Below are positions 63,277 to 64,000 of a DNA stretch of 64,000 nt, piece by piece (position 1 is the stretch's first letter; the number at the start of each line of letters is the position of its first letter). Source of the DNA: Campanula takesimana (lineage: Eukaryota > Streptophyta > Magnoliopsida > Asterales > Campanulaceae). The notes beneath the pieces were generated by a model, which ran no database searches, was not told where the DNA came from, and worked only from the letters and a program-made list of their open reading frames with translations. The DNA lies in contig JAOWBW010000388.1 in NCBI GenBank assembly GCA_026119855.1, positions 744,001 to 808,000 on the forward strand. Reading direction: 5' to 3'. A program made the position numbers and the translations under genes.

Positions 63277-63700
63277 TCAATCATTTGTTCTTCCTGCATC
63301 ATCCGAGGAATTAAGCGAAAATCCTCGGATTTTTCTTCTTATCAAATCGAAGGCACGAAGAAAGAGAAGTGTAAAACAAATGAGAAATAGAAGTCCACTC
63401 CCCAAAACACCCATCTCGTTCTTCCTATTCCCAATAGGCTTGTTTGCTTGTGCTTGTGCCTGCATAAAATCATGGCAACATTGCTGACATTGCGCAAAAG
63501 AGTTGCGCATGAAGACATCCAAAATCCATCGATTTTGGTACACAAATCTACCGATGATTGCCAACTTTTGTATCAAATCGTATACAGTTTCCATTCGGCC
63601 CTTACTCCTCGGATCTGGCCGTGGTTTCACTGTAATTCCAAGGATTATAAATTCTTGACGAATATCTTCAACCATTTCATTTATAAACTTTGCCCACTTC
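63277..63700 (-). CDS. TIR-family second exon, copy C (intact, membrane-anchored tail)
   Basis: On the minus strand CTGCAG (63706-63701) precedes G-AAG-TGG, the same acceptor and phase as copy A. It is open for 140 codons: KWAKFINEMVEDIRQEF, VKPRPDPRSKGRMETVYDLI, RFVYQNRWILDVFMRNSF, a Cys-rich QCQQCCHD, a QAQAQAN stretch, then a hydrophobic segment (about residues 97-117, LGSGLLFLICFTLLFL). A basic patch (RRKIR) and a polar tail end at TGA/TAA 63277. This suggests a tail-anchored or single-pass protein. If it has a TIR exon like copy A, that exon lies beyond the right end of the window. The family is not recognised. Confidence 0.6.
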
Positions 63701-63828
63701 CTGCAGGTTAATCATAAAAATTCAAATGTGACTATATTTTTCCAAAGATAGTGATATTGGTTGTTGCGGTAAAGATTAGGTGAAGTACTCTTGAGTATTG
63801 ACTACTGGTCATTGGGGTAAAGAGTTAC

Positions 63829-64000
63829 TCATTCCGTCTCATTTTAAACTTCAAATTTTTTTATTTAGGTGTCTCATTTTAAATTTCAAAACCTTAAAAG
63901 GGAAGTTTTTTATACTTCTTTATTTATGGGCCCCACATGTCATACTCACAACAATTACCCACTAATTATTTCATACCTCAATTTCTCTCTTCTACCAAAC
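63829..64000. mobile_element. Stowaway-like MITE, cut by the window end
   Basis: Starts ctcattccgtctcattttaa. The interior ccccacatgtcatactcaca and attacccactaatta matches 11450-11702 and 12919-13152. The right end is outside the window. Confidence 0.7.

Overview
This window is nuclear DNA of a flowering plant, almost certainly a eudicot. The evidence is AT-rich intergenic sequence, plant Ty1/copia elements primed by initiator-Met tRNA, many Stowaway-like MITEs with CTCCCTCCGTCCC ends, Emigrant/pogo, Helitron, Pack-MULE and TRIM elements, and one TIR-domain gene of plant type. I cannot name the species; Lamiales or Caryophyllales would be a guess. Most of the 64 kb is transposable elements, many nested in one another.

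Layout. 0.6-1.6 kb: a decayed copia LTR and gag, split by a TRIM. 1.6-7.4 kb: a minus-strand gene with a TIR exon (7393-6834) and a second exon (5357-5129) that join in frame through good splice sites, plus its repeat-rich 3' flank. The same second exon recurs at 59.1 kb (plus strand) and 63.3-63.7 kb (minus strand), so the locus is a small dispersed family. 8.9-14.0 kb: a Helitron carrying MITEs, an Emigrant/pogo remnant and a MYND-finger-like fragment. 14.3-15.4 kb: a Pack-MULE with pieces of a RING-type E3 ligase gene. 17.9-19.3 kb: a possible small spliced gene. 20.9-30.0 kb: a complete, young Sirevirus-type copia element (TSD ctatc), open in one frame except for three stop codons. 31-33.4 kb: unrecognised gene-like pieces split by a solo LTR. 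34-39.4 kb: a TRIM remnant, an inverted Sirevirus LTR-gag fragment and a deleted second copia, whose RNase H region is split by an hAT MITE.

39.97-59.10 kb is one nest. A non-autonomous LTR retrotransposon (TE-III, TSD tacag) landed exactly on the 3' splice site of one TIR-family second exon. Its left LTR then received a complete copia element (copia II, TSD aatat). Its internal region received a 4.5 kb solo-LTR-like element (TSD gcaag), and its right LTR a 3.5 kb one (TSD gatag). Each TE-III LTR preserves the empty site of the insertion found in the other.

Most unusual signals: (1) a GC-rich near-palindrome built on GCGGGCGC, with apparently compensatory arm changes, recurs in otherwise unrelated retroelements and often sits 80-150 bp upstream of the TATA box; (2) the TIR exon is followed by an unfamiliar second exon that, in its intact paralogue, ends in a membrane segment; (3) a short GTGATAAC/GTGTTACC motif recurs in coding and non-coding parts of the Sirevirus. 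All boundaries and identities were read by eye; no database was searched.
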